The notes: generated from the sequence alone by a model not told the origin. Counted from the stretch's first letter, positions 51,450 through 62,349 are shown. The stretch: DNA of 64,000 nt from Formicarius rufipectus (GCA_013399695.1 VXAU01001866.1:728889-792888); one strand, 5' to 3'. A program made the numbers and translations.

Positions 51450-54025
51450 TTGGAAACATTTTTTCAAAAAATCCGTATGTTTACGTGAAAAACGTGTTCC
51501 TACAAAGGACCTTACCACACTTAGTCCAGGTCTAACTATAGAACTAAATGGTTAGTTTGTAGTAAACAGATTAAAAACAATTATTGAGAAGTGGAGACAC
51601 TACTAGATGCAAAAAGAGACTTTTTGCAATCTTTGCCATATTCTATGCATGAAATTTGCTGAGTTTCTAGTAATTACCACTTTATATTTCGTAAACATTA
51701 TTCTATTTACATTATTTACTGTGGTTGATGCATGTCAGGCAACCAGATCTAAGCACACCACCAAAAATGTGTATTCCCCAAAATAATACTCCAAAGTTAT
51801 CTTAAATGCACAGCTACTGACCTTCATAATTGTATTTTCTTTACCAATTCACTGTAATAAAAATGAACATTTTGTCATCACTTTGGGAAACTGTGCCAAA
51901 CACCTTAAAACACATGTCACATGCCAACTTTACTTCATTTTTCTCCTCAGGGAATAGATACATCTGGAATCATAATCACAGATAAAAACCTTGACAAAAT
52001 TGCACATGAGCCCAGCCCTTCTCCCCAACACCTACCTTTTCATAACATTTAATACAATATTAATATCGGTTACTAAAAAGGCTTCCAACCTTTACATTTC
52101 TGACATAACATGTTCAAACCCATATTTCACACTTCTTGTTCTGTTTTAAGTTCAGTGGATTTAACAGGACTCTGGAGAGAAGATCATGTGGTTGAAGATT
52201 TCCCTCCCTCTTTGACACCCGTAGAGGCAGTTTTGGAATTGTTTAAATAGCTGTGGCTATATAAACTGGAATATGTGAGATATTGGACATCTTATTTCCT
52301 CTCACATCTATACATACATGCTGGTATTTTCCTCTGAAATCTATTGCTTGTACCAAAGACAAACAATTTCAGCACAACATCTGGACAAAACCTTTGGAAT
52401 ATTTTCCTTTTAAACTGTATTATTCTTCTTTCCTATGCATTCCTGCTTTACCAGACAAATACAATTAGCTAGTATTATATAATAATATTATTTGGTCTTT
52501 TCTATCTGTGATTGACAGTTTTTCAAATCAAAATAAAACACATTCTTAGTCGATCATCTTCTTGAGAGTGCACTCCTGTTTTAAGCTCGGTTTGCTTCTG
52601 AGACAGCCAGAAATCTTATTCCATCAGGGGTAGATGGTGGAATTGCAGAGCCAATAGATCCCATACTTCATGAAAAATGTTTGGCTTAATATTTAACAGC
52701 TAATTCTTGGACTGGTATTTTCACTGCATGCTTTTATCAAACACTCATCAGCTGGTATGGCAAAGAACTGGAATCGGAGAACTTTGGAAATCTCCATTTA
52801 TGATTGTGTTTGTAATTAATGCCATGCTGGAAGTACCTCAGGCACCTCACTGTATGGCTTTGTTCATGTCAGAATGGGGAGAACAACCTCTTTTTGTTAC
52901 ATATTTAACAGCTTTGAAAGACATTTTTTAAACAGCAAATGTATTAGACAGCTTTAAAGCAGAGGACATTAAATGGGGGGCCAATTATTCATTCAGCAGC
53001 TCTACGTGCATCAAAAACGTGCACACCACCAAATTTTCTTAAGACAAACCATTTCAATTCCCCATGACTCAGACACCATTTCTGCACTAACTAGATAAGG
53101 ATAGTGATCTTTTAGAAAAGGAAACAGATATAAAATATTTCTAGACCTGAAATACTGAAAAAAGTCCTTAAAAGGTGTTGATTTACAATTAAGGGACAGC
53201 AGTGGTGCCAAGAAATGTCCTATTTTTAAAATGGAACAGTGTTTCTTATCAAGATATTATTATTCTCTTTCACTTTAAAATGACCGGAAGCGTCTAACTC
53301 AGTATATAGAAGTGCAAAAAGTGATCCATGAATGGAGTAATAATTCCCCTGCACCAATTCAAGTCAGTCCATGGAGCAGTTGACTCTGAAGCTGCTGGTC
53401 TGCTGCAGACTCGGGCAGAGGAAGAGCTGAGCTAAGCTCCACTTGCTGACAAGAAGCAAACTGTCTCACATTTTAGGAGAACAACATCATTGCCTATAAA
53501 AATGAAGAAGAGACAAAATAAATAAAACCAGTTAATGTTGTAGTTAACTTGCAAATCAAGTAAATCTGTTGGTACAGTATTTTAGAAATAAACGATAACA
53601 GCATCACACCAAACACACATTTCTGAACATTTACACGCTCTGATTTTGATTTAATGGTATCTCAGCGTCAACTATTGCTTCCTTTGCTGGTACACACTTC
53701 CTGATGCCTACTGTGAAGGGTGCCCATATTTACAACTGAGTAAGATGATTAATTACACCTTGTCAATCACGGTGCATGAAGACATAACACCACAGCAGAC
53801 AATGAAGAAGATGCCTGAAGCTACAATTACATTTTAATTCATAGTTTATTGTATGTTCACATATATTGCAGTCTAATAACCGTAGGGGCATCGAAAACAT
53901 ATGAGATATCAATCACTCTGCCCCCTGGTCTTTCATGTTTATATTATTCCACAGCCTTTAAATTACCATAAGTAGTTACTTATTTTCTAAGCTTTCTTCT
54001 CTTCTCTCTTACCTTTTGCTTCCAT
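51450..54025. other. intergenic DNA, nothing recognised
   Basis: AT-rich sequence without a clear repeat family, RNA gene or exon. Confidence 0.5.
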
Positions 54026-54031
54026 TTATCT

Positions 54032-54037
54032 TTTATT
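54032..54037 (-). terminator. AATAAA polyadenylation signal (candidate)
   Basis: TTTATT on the plus strand is AATAAA on the minus strand, within 'aagAATAAAAg'. It is relevant only if the exon candidate at 54190-54333 is real; the hexamer is common in AT-rich DNA. Confidence 0.25.
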
Positions 54038-54189
54038 CTTAATACCTTTATCCAACAGCTATAAGTATTTGATGGAAGTTTGTAGCTCACTTAAAATCTG
54101 TAACAGACAACCTGAAACTCAGCAATTAGCAAAGACAGCTTAGACTTGTGTTCCTTTGTTGAAGGAGGCGTTGAATCTTTTGTTCTGGT

Positions 54190-54333
54190 TTAGTCACGGT
54201 AGCTGGGTGGAAGCTGGTACCTCATTATGTGGTTGGTCTGTTTGTCTGGTAGGTAGCAGATGGTACTGGAGATGACGTTACCAAGAGAGGCAGGGTAGAG
54301 AAACTCAAGACCTGTGATTTGTTCACCTGTCAC
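54190..54333 (-). CDS. possible terminal coding exon of an unrecognised minus-strand gene
   Basis: On the minus strand an acceptor-like 'tgtattttgttatag' is followed by 47 open codons and a TAA. The peptide begins VTGEQITGLEFLYP, continues with NVISSTICYLPDKQ and ends QLPPSYRD. Its composition is protein-like and not low-complexity. An AATAAA on the minus strand lies about 155 bases past the stop (54032-54037). I do not recognise the family. A 47-codon open stretch can arise by chance, so the case rests on composition, the acceptor and the polyadenylation signal together. It points away from LHX2 and could be the end of a divergent transcript starting near the LHX2 CpG island. Confidence 0.3.
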   Translation of the reverse strand: MTGEQITGLEFLYPASLGNVISSTICYLPDKQTNHIMRYQLPPSYRD

Positions 54334-56042
54334 CTATAACAAAATACAGGTTAAAAGACTTTATTATTAGCAGCACTATTTTTCTAATGAAAAAATTCTC
54401 ATTTCAAATGAGCCTGTGTCTCATTCCAAAGACGATTTTGCTCCAGCAATTTTTCTGTTGCTCATTATTCAAGAATATCCTGGATTTTATTCTGAACAAT
54501 GTAAATGTCATTCAAGTGTCAGTGTGTACATTAGCAGCTTTATGTTTACATTCTGTTAGTCTCCTTGTGTTTTGGTAGCAAGGGTTGGATGTCTTTGTGT
54601 GTTTGTATGTCCATTAGGAAGATTCTCAGAGATAGCCTGTGAACTGGAAGTCGTGCCATACTTTCTCAACATGCTCTTGGTGTTACTGGTTCCATCCACT
54701 GAGGCAATTCTGTAAGATAAAATACCGTATTTTAATGCCATTAAATATCTAAAGTCTTTTTGATAATTAGCTGTATTAGACAGAGTGTATGAATCCATGA
54801 CCTTTCTTAACTGCAAAAAGTATGTAATCAATTCTGTGATAGGGAATTAATCTGGTATTAAAACATCTAAGGGTAGTAGGGTGCAGAGCCATGGGTAAGG
54901 ATATGTACAGCAAATTTCTGAAGTGAAGATAACCCAGCAACGATGGGGTACATCGTGCCCTATGGGTAATAACCCACAGTGTTACCAGAGCCAAGTATCC
55001 CACCACAGACAGGTGGAAAATGTCTTGCAACTTTACGGAGGAAGAGAAAGATTATTTTATCAAGATAAATACTAAACAGTGCCACTAACTGTGCTGCAGA
55101 ATTCTAATCTGAATTCAGATACGAACTTCCGTTGTTTCCAAGGTCTGATTTTAGGACAGTCTTTGGACAGTTCCCACAGATGCCAAATTAGCTTGCATTC
55201 TGCATGGTTTCTTGAGGGGTCCTGTGGCTATTTCATATGCATCTCTACAAGAGACACTTTGTTCTCCTCTGTGACATGCAAATATCTTTAACTACTCAGA
55301 GCAATCCCAACAGAAAGATGATAAAAAGCCTTGATTATTGTAGGAATTGAACACATAAACCCAGCGAAGTTTGACTATAAATGGAGTAATTCCAGTTTTA
55401 GTAAGGATAATCCTAGCCCAGCTGCACCTGTAAGAGGCAAATGACTCTGTCAGAAAACAACACCTAATGGGACTGCGCTGAGTGATGTAATAACTCCCAG
55501 TCACGATGAGGCAGCGAGTCGCATGATCTCAGATGTGCATTCAGATTTACCTTCCGTTGTGCTACCTTTGGAACATAATTAGAAGTGTGATATTTGACAT
55601 CTTCAATATTAATTAGTCCTTTCTTTCTACCCACCTCCTGGATAAATATTTAGACATCATGAACAGTCTCCCTGTGTGCTCTTTGTCATTTCTGGAGACT
55701 TCCTGTAGCTTCTGAAGTCCAGAGATCTTCTTGGCCTGGTCTTCTTACTGTCTGCTTGGAAATGAGAGACACGAGAGGCCTGAGTCTGTGGAAGGCTCCA
55801 CAATCTGGGATGACTAAAATTATCTTATTCTAACGTTGAGTATTCGTTCTGAGGAGGGTTGTTGGGTGCATTCAACTGGTCGTAAATGTTTAGGGTATCG
55901 TGACCTCGCAGTGGGAACAAACTTTTGACCCCTCTTTGCCCCTCACCGGAGGTGTTCTGCCCCGCACCCTCTTTGTCGCGCCATGGTGCCACGCGTTGCC
56001 GACGGTCACCAGGCCAAGCTCTGGTGCAGGGCCAGTGTGGAA

Positions 56043-56270
56043 ACATGGTGTGGGGACACAGTGCGGAGACACGGTGTGGGGCCACGATGCAGGGACATGG
56101 TGTGGGGGTATGGTGTGGGGCTGGTGCAGGGCCACGGTGTGGGGCCACGGTGCAGGGACACGGTGCGGGGACAGGGTGCGGGGACATAGTGTGGGAACAC
56201 GGTAGTGGGGACAGGGTGCGGGGTCGGTGCGGACATACGGTGCGAGGCCGGGGTGCGGACACGGGGCCAG
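56043..56270. repeat. 13-bp minisatellite upstream of LHX2, about 16 copies
   Basis: Tandem units close to CGGTGTGGGGACA, mostly 13 bases with a few insertions. The plus strand is G-rich, with frequent GGGG runs. Gly/Trp/Cys-rich plus frames and Pro/His/Ser-rich minus frames (up to 249 codons) through this block are repeat-derived. It ends about 45 bases before the CCAAT box of the LHX2 promoter. Confidence 0.93.
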
Positions 56271-57239
56271 CCCCGGCCCCGAGCACATGCCGGCGGGCCC
56301 GGGCGCGGCGCAGCCAATGGCGGTGGGGCAGGACATGATGTCAGCGGGGCTGTAGAAAAGGCGCGGAGCCCCGCGCGGTGCCCGCGCTGCAGACGCGCCG
56401 CTCCGGCTCCGGCTGCGCACCCGCCCCGGGCCCCGCGGGCCGCGCCGCTTTAAGGGGAGAGGGGGGCTGCCGCTGCCCGTCCCATCTGGTGCCCGTCCAA
56501 CTCTCCCTCCTTCCCCTCGGCTTTTTCTTTTCCCAATGAGCTCCACCGGGCTGGGGGAGGAGCGGGGGAAGGAACAAACTTTGCCCCTGAGCTGCCGCCG
56601 CTGCCAGCCCTCTGGACTGTGAGTGCGTACGGTGGGCACCCGCCCCGGCCTCCCGGCAGCACCAGCCTGCTCTCCGCCCGCTGCAGCCTTCCTCTCCCTC
56701 GCTTTCCTCCTCTAAATTTCGCATAGTGCGATGTAGGGAGCTTGACGTTATTTTTTTTCCCAATTATTATTTATTTCTCATCGAAGATGGTTTAATTTTT
56801 TTAATGTTTCTATTATTTATTAATCCCTCCCAACCATAAACCTGCCCAGCCTTCCGCCAGCTGGGCCAGAGCATAAAGCCTGGGACTGCAACTGGGGCAA
56901 TGAGCCCTGCACTGAAGAAGCCTCCTGCAGGGATGTGCCGGGGACGCGCAACAGACTAGATCCGAGCCCCGAAGCTTACACCACCAGTTATCCCCTCTCC
57001 CTCAGCCCCTCCACCCGCCTTTTCTGCGCCCCATCCCCCTGAAAGGTCGGATCAGTGCCTGCGCCGCGCTCCGGAGAGCTCTGCCGGGAGAACAGCCCGC
57101 TGCCCGAGGACAGACGGGGCGGCCGTGCTAGATGCATGGGGGAGGGCTCCGGTTAATGCAAGTTCTGGGCTCCTGCAGGGACCCCGACAACTGTCAGCAG
57201 CAGCAGCAACTCGGGCCCTCCTCCTCTGCTTCTTCAGCG
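56271..57239 (+). promoter_or_regulatory. LHX2: LHX2 CpG-island promoter and 5' UTR
   Basis: Very GC-rich, CpG-dense sequence leads into LHX2 exon 1. It contains a CCAAT box at 56314-56318 (in GCCAATGG), a CRE-like TGATGTCA at 56336-56343, GC boxes, and no convincing TATA box. The transcription start is not determinable; it probably lies between about 56,350 and 56,900, giving a long GC-rich leader. The leader keeps the LHX2 frame open from an ATG at 57132. CpG-island promoters of this type are usual for developmental transcription factors and are normally under Polycomb control; that is family knowledge, not visible here. Confidence 0.75.
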
Positions 57240-57359
57240 ATGCTTTTCCACAGTCTTTCCGGCTCGGAGATGCACGGGGTCATCGACGAGATGGATCGGA
57301 GAACCAAAAGCGAAGCACCGGCCATCAGCTCGGCTATAGACAGGGGAGAGACGGAAACG
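57240..57359 (+). CDS. LHX2: LHX2 coding exon 1
   Basis: LHX2 is a LIM-homeodomain transcription factor of forebrain, eye, limb and hair-follicle or feather progenitors; its LIM domains bind LDB1 and its homeodomain binds TAATTA sites. This exon encodes residues 1-40, starting MLFHSLSG, then HGVIDEMDRR and SEAPAISSAIDRG, and ending ETET. It is almost identical to mammalian LHX2 and unlike LHX9 (MLFHGISG...). I chose the ATG at 57240 because it matches the known protein start; it has G at -3. Two ATGs further upstream are in frame (57132 and 57156) but have T at -3. The donor is ACG|GTAGGA, phase 0. Confidence 0.95.
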
Positions 57360-58179
57360 GTAGGAGCCGAAGGAATGGGAGAGTCATGCATCCCCCTAAA
57401 CATACCGAACCCCTCACAGATACAGCTTTTCCCCTAAAATAACAGATCGGGGGGAAATGTATGCAAAATGCTAAATCAGAAGAAAATTAAGCATAAAGGC
57501 ACCCCGAAAGATTAAATGAAGCCGTGGGGAAAGGCATGAAACTGTTAATTATTAATAATATGCATAGTAATAGTAACGCTTGGGTGAAAGGAACGGTACT
57601 GTTCTTGCGAGAAAACAGAAGGCTAGACCAGCCTTTTGGTAGTGTCCAAGAACTCCTTCCCTTCCCCCAGCCTGTCCGGCCTTCCAAAGTTTTTAGGAAG
57701 AGGCTAAGTATGGCTTTATAGCAATAACATTTTGGCACAGTGATTTTTTTTTTTTTTTTTTTGCCTGCGGAATGGAAATACAAACAGCAAAGAATCCAAT
57801 TCTGTGTTATTTTTCAGGTAGGATGTCTACAGTGAGACAGTCTTTATACCATTTATTAAGAAAAAAACCAAAAACCAAAAAACAAAAAAACAAAAACTAA
57901 AACAAACCCGAGTGCCTTTAAGTTATGCTTTTTAAAAAATCATTTTAATATGTGCGTTTGGAAACATGGCAAAAAAATTTGTAAGATACATTTCAGGGAG
58001 ATTGATGGATGCGAATTTTTATAACTTTACCACTTTTTATCTTCTGTCTGCTGATGCATAGTACTTGTGTATTAATACATTTAGATAATAAAAAGATGCA
58101 TCCATCTAACTGGTGTTAAGCTGGTAAAGTGGAAGAGATTTCTGAAGTGTCTTAACTGATTTAACTATTTATGTATACT

Positions 58180-58262
58180 GGGTTTTTTTGGGGTTTTTTT
58201 TTGTTTGTTTTGGGGTTTTGTTTTGTTTGGGGTTTTTTGTTTGTTTTGTTTTGTTTTTTTGT
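58180..58262. repeat. T/G-rich simple repeat with TTTTGGGG units
   Basis: Irregular mix of T runs, TTTTG units and several GGGGTTTT words. It is low-complexity sequence in LHX2 intron 1. Confidence 0.9.
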
Positions 58263-60222
58263 TAAGGAATGGTTATTCTGCACTGAAACGGTCTAGTACG
58301 TTGGTTAAATGCTGTCTTGTGAGCGGATACGGGGATATGCAAAGATCTGTTCTCAGGTTTTCAAACTCCATCCGAATGTGTTCTTTCTCTTAATGCTATG
58401 TGGAAATGTGCTGAAAGGTGACAGTGAGACTATTTAATCCTGAAATACTGGCTGGAAAACGGCCTTTGTACTATAATGATGGGACGTGGTTTATAATCTA
58501 AATGGTTTTGGTTTTCTTTGGAAAAGTTAGTATTTCTCCGTACAATTAAATAACATCGATTGGTCTTTGTTGGAATAAATATTGTGACATGATAGCTTTA
58601 TGTAATTACATATATAATGTATATACATACACGTGTGCACATAACAAATAGTGGGATGGAATACTCTATCCTTGAATACCATTTCTGGATCTCAGAATAT
58701 TTTTGTTACTGGAAATGCAAAGTAGAAAAAAAAATCGTTATTTCATTTAAAGTGGTTTTACAAGAAACTACTTTGGTTATAAAACGATCCCTGCTCAGAG
58801 TTTGGTTAATGCCTTAAAGAAGCAAGCTCCCGGTGGGTTCCTGTGACTAACACCAGTTAGTGCCAGGGTTTTATTTGTGTGGAGTTCTGCTAGTGGGAAT
58901 GGTGCGGTGCAAACGGGAGCGCTCGCAGCGACGGGATTTTGTGATCCCCGCAAGTAGGGGATGAAAGTAGCGGGTCTGGCATATGCTGGGAAACCCGCCT
59001 CGGTTCCTTTCGATTCCCCCCGATTAGCTGCCTTTGCTTTGCGCGAGGGCTTAAGGCTCTAGAGGAGGTGAAAGCAAACAAACAACTTCTCCCCCGCCCC
59101 GAACCAAAACAAACTGCGTGTTGGGCACAGCTGTAAGGAAATGTTTCGGGTTCTCTTGCACAAGAACAGATCTGCCGTGGGCTTTTGTGCAAAGCGGGTA
59201 AGAGTAAGTTGGGACCGAAATGGAAAGCAGCGTATTGCAAGGTCTGCCCCAAACCCTGCTCCAGCGAGCCTCCTCTCCCGAATGCTGTTTTAAGGTGCCT
59301 GCTAAAATAAATAAGCGTGCTTAAACGGTTCTGATATTTCTCTCTTTCTTTTTCGGTAGAAGTTGACAGGATATGTATGAAATTGGAGGGGGTGTGTGTG
59401 TTGAGAGTTTCGATTGGATTGCGATTTGACACTAAACTATTAAATTATATAGGGCTTACATTTAGTTTTATTGCTTCCAAGTTTATCCCAGCATAATCTA
59501 AAGTGCTCTGTTGGTTTTCCTCCTCTTTCTTTCCAATATTTTCCCCACTATTTCGTTTTCCTGATAAAACATTCTTCAGCTCGGATTTAGTAATACTCGT
59601 CTCCTCCGCAGCTTTATTTACTGACTCCTTTAGTACTTTTGGTCACAGCAGATCGCGATCCGTGTTGTTTGGAACCAGCTTGCAGAGAGCTGTGTCTGCA
59701 GCACTGTACCTACTGGGGGTTTGATCGTAATTCATTTGGAATTTTATAGCTAGGAAAATACACACACAGACACGCTCCACATACACGCACTCACAGAGCA
59801 TTAACCATGCAGACACTCTCAGAATATCCATAATAATAAATTTTAAAATTAACTGTCTGCAATTTGCCCTACTCTATGATTGTTGTGCCTGTTTATTGCA
59901 CAGCATCTTTTCCCGGTTTGGGACTGCAAAATCCACGGTGGGGGCGGGGGGGGTGGAAGTTGCGGGTCTGGTCCGGACGCCTCCCCCAAAACCCAGAGTG
60001 GTTTTCTGTTTGTCTTGCCCGCTTCCCCGCCTCCTGCCGGAAAGGTGGGATGCGGCGGGACCCCGGGGATCGGGCACAGGGGTCGGTCGGGGCTGCAGGC
60101 TCGGAGTCCCCGCTCCCCCGGCAGCCCCTGGCACGGAGAGCGGCCGGGCGGGCAGGGGGAGGGGAGCCCAGCAGAGCTCAGGAGTTGCTCCGTGTCGCTA
60201 ACGGTCCGTAATTGTTTTCCCC

Positions 60223-60228
60223 CAGCAG
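60223..60228 (+). promoter_or_regulatory. LHX2: tandem NAGNAG splice acceptor of LHX2 exon 2
   Basis: The acceptor reads cccCAGCAG|ACC. Using the second AG gives the expected junction ETET-TMPSISS. Using the first would insert one glutamine without changing frame. The polypyrimidine tract (attgttttcccc) serves both. Confidence 0.9.
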
Positions 60229-60431
60229 ACCATGCCTTCCATCAGCAGTGACAGGGCTGCCCTGTGCGCCGGCTGCGGGGGGAAAATCTCCGACCGTTAT
60301 TACCTCCTGGCTGTGGATAAACAGTGGCACATGCGCTGCCTGAAGTGCTGTGAATGTAAACTCAACCTGGAGTCCGAGCTCACCTGCTTCAGCAAGGATG
60401 GCAGCATCTACTGCAAGGAGGACTACTACAG
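60229..60431 (+). CDS. LHX2: LHX2 coding exon 2 (LIM domain 1)
   Basis: 203 bases encoding residues 41-107 and two bases of Arg108. After TMPSISSDRAAL comes the first LIM domain with its eight zinc ligands all present: C53, C56, H74, C77, C80, C83, C102 and D105 (residue numbers from the ATG at 57240). The segment KISDRYYLLAVDKQWHMRC is identical to mammalian LHX2; LHX9 has HLRC here, and ELTCFSK rather than LHX9's ELTCFAK also marks LHX2. The LIM pair recruits LDB1 and masks or modulates homeodomain activity. The donor is TACAG|GTACAG, phase 2, and the acceptor is the NAGNAG site just upstream. Confidence 0.97.
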
Positions 60432-61020
60432 GTACAGCTTGCCCTCGGCCACCAGCCGGGGAGGGGGCACTCCCTGCCGACCCCCGAGTTGAGCGCATCC
60501 CGCCCTGAGAGGCTGCGGAGGGGATCGGTGGGCACGCGTGGGGCAGGCTGTGCGTTCCCAAAACCTCTCTCTGTAGTGGGACACTCCTGCTGAGGATGAA
60601 TCCCGTGTTCCAGGAGGAGGGAACGGCCCGGACACAGCTCCCCCCTGTCTGGTTGCGGGTAGCAGGGCCTTCCCCACGCGTGCCCTGCTCGGCCCCCGTG
60701 CGGGGCCGCTCCTCGCCCGGCCGCGGTGCCTCCTCCAGCCCAGGGGCGCGGGCACATTCGCAGGGTGGGAGTCGGTGCCTTTTCCTGGTGGGATCTGGAG
60801 GGGCAGGAGCTGAGCTGCGGGATGGAAACGGGACGGCACTCCTGCCCCGCGGTGCCCGCCCGGCTGGGCTCTGCGAGCGCCCGGACTTTGTGCCCCTGCC
60901 CCGGCCGAGGCGGCCGCCCGGGCCCCTCGGCCCTCGGCCGCCCCCTGGGCAGACCCGAACAAGGACGGGGTGGGGGGCAATGTGCCTCTCACCGTGTCCT
61001 CTGGCCTTTCTGTTTTGCAG
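60432..61020 (+). other. LHX2: LHX2 intron 2
   Basis: 589 bases, very GC-rich, GT at 60432 and a strong acceptor 'ctttctgttttgcag' ending at 61020. The long open frame that runs from here into exon 3 (60596-61486) is intronic read-through of GC-rich DNA; only the part from 61021 to 61403 is coding. Confidence 0.95.
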
Positions 61021-61403
61021 GAGGTTTTCGGTGCAGAGATGTGCGAGATGTCACCTGGGGATTTCTGCCTCCGAGATGGTCATGAGGGCCAGGGATTTGG
61101 TATATCACTTAAACTGCTTCACTTGCACCACTTGCAACAAGATGCTGACCACTGGCGATCACTTTGGCATGAAGGACAATCTGGTGTACTGCCGCCTCCA
61201 TTTCGAGACTCTCATCCAGGGGGAGTACCAGGTGCATTTCAATCACTCGGATGTAGCCGCTGGGAAGGGCCCGGCTTTGGGAGCGGGCTCTGCCAACACT
61301 TTGGGACTGCCTTATTACAACGGCGTGGGGACTGTCCAGAAGGGGAGACCCAGGAAAAGGAAAAGCCCAGGGCCTGGAGCAGATCTGGCAGCCTACAATG
61401 CAG
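61021..61403 (+). CDS. LHX2: LHX2 coding exon 3 (LIM domain 2, linker, basic motif)
   Basis: 383 bases: the first base completes Arg108, then residues 109-235 follow, and one base of the next Ala codon. LIM2 carries its ligands C115, C118, H137, C140, C143, C146, C165 and H168. RFSVQRCARCHLGISASEMV is as in other LHX2/LHX9 proteins. The linker after the second LIM domain (VAAGKGPALGAGSANTLG) is short of alanines compared with the polyalanine run of mammalian LHX2. The basic GRPRKRKSPGPG motif, then ADLAAYNA, matches LHX2 (LHX9 has SPALGVDI). The donor is GCAG|GTAGGA, phase 1. The homeodomain and C-terminus are in later exons beyond the window, so the gene is partial here. Confidence 0.97.
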
Positions 61404-62349
61404 GTAGGAGACCCCCACCTTCCTCCGAAACAGTTCAAATGGTTTGTTTCTATTCACTTCCAAAGGGGGATTTCCGTTTATTTTAGCTTAAACCGTTAAT
61501 AATAGTTTAGCTGCAGCATAATTATTGAGATCAAGTGCTGTCAAACTGCAATTACAGAAGCTAATATGTTAGCATTTTTCACTTCAGCTGGAAATAAAAT
61601 GTTTTGAAGCAAGGTCATCTGGTTAAGAGAGGGGAGAAGGGGGAGTGCAGCCTGAAATAAAATCTGGAAACCAGGGATTTTAAGTTAGCACTTCAGAGAG
61701 CCGTGAATTTTCTTTAGTGGCTACACTTAAAGGCTGCTGACTGGTGAATTATTCTGCTCTGTCCCGAGCTCTTGCGCCCTAAAGTTTTGGAACGAAAGAG
61801 AGAGGAAGTGACGCTTTCCCAAGGGCCCGGAGTGGGGGGTGGTCGGGGTGTGGGGCTGGGGGTGCCCGGGCAGGGGCTACAGGCAGCAGGTGCCTGCGGG
61901 CAGCATGGAGCCTGCTCACACGGGCGCAAGTTCGGCTGGAGTTTTGTTCATCAGACGTGACTCGGAGAAGAGTCATGAAACTCGCAGCATCCCTTTTCCA
62001 TGCCCTCCCTGCCCCGCGGCGCAGCCCCTGCCCCCAGACCGAGCCCAGCAGCGGGAGGAAGGGGTGCGAACCTGGCAGCAGTCTGGGCTCTGTGTATCCA
62101 GCTGCAAACTTTCCGATGTGTTTCCTCGTTTAACCTCCCGGCCGCCACAGCACTGTAATTTCGCAGGCAAAGGAATTCGAGCAGTCTCCTGCGCCCCCAG
62201 GCCCGCTCCCCCCTTTCCCCTCGCTCCGCTTCTCCGTGTAACTGCCCGCCAGAACTCCCATCCCAGGACCTTCCTGTGCTGCTCCTTGGATGCACGGGGA
62301 AAAAAGTGCTCGGACAAAACAAAACTCTTAGTTGTTGGTTTAATGAAAC

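Larger units (their letters stand above)
57360..60228 (+). other. LHX2: LHX2 intron 1
   Basis: 2.87 kb, GT at 57360 and AG at 60227-60228. It contains A-rich CAAAA repeats (57860-57905), a T/G-rich TTTTG-type run (58180-58262) and GC-rich DNA at 59,930-60,190. The minus-strand 180-codon frame at 58890-59432 has no recognisable domain. Confidence 0.93.

Noticed and set aside
55825..56639. Long Pro/His/Ser-rich minus ORFs (153 and 249 codons) upstream of LHX2
   Set aside because: They run through the 13-bp minisatellite and CpG island; no start context, splice sites or domain.
57860..57905. A-rich CAAAA repeat as a possible retroposon tail
   Set aside because: No retroposed body or target-site duplication next to it; simple low-complexity sequence.
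58890..59432. 180-codon minus ORF in LHX2 intron 1
   Set aside because: No domain, no splice or promoter context, and a low-complexity start; likely chance in mixed-GC DNA.
60426..60992. 188-codon minus ORF antisense to LHX2 intron 2
   Set aside because: Composition-driven in CpG-rich DNA; no homology recognised.
60596..61486. 296-codon ORF apparently containing the LHX2 LIM2 domain
   Set aside because: Its first part is GC-rich intron 2 read-through; only 61021-61403 is exon, as shown by the acceptor, donor and match to LHX2.
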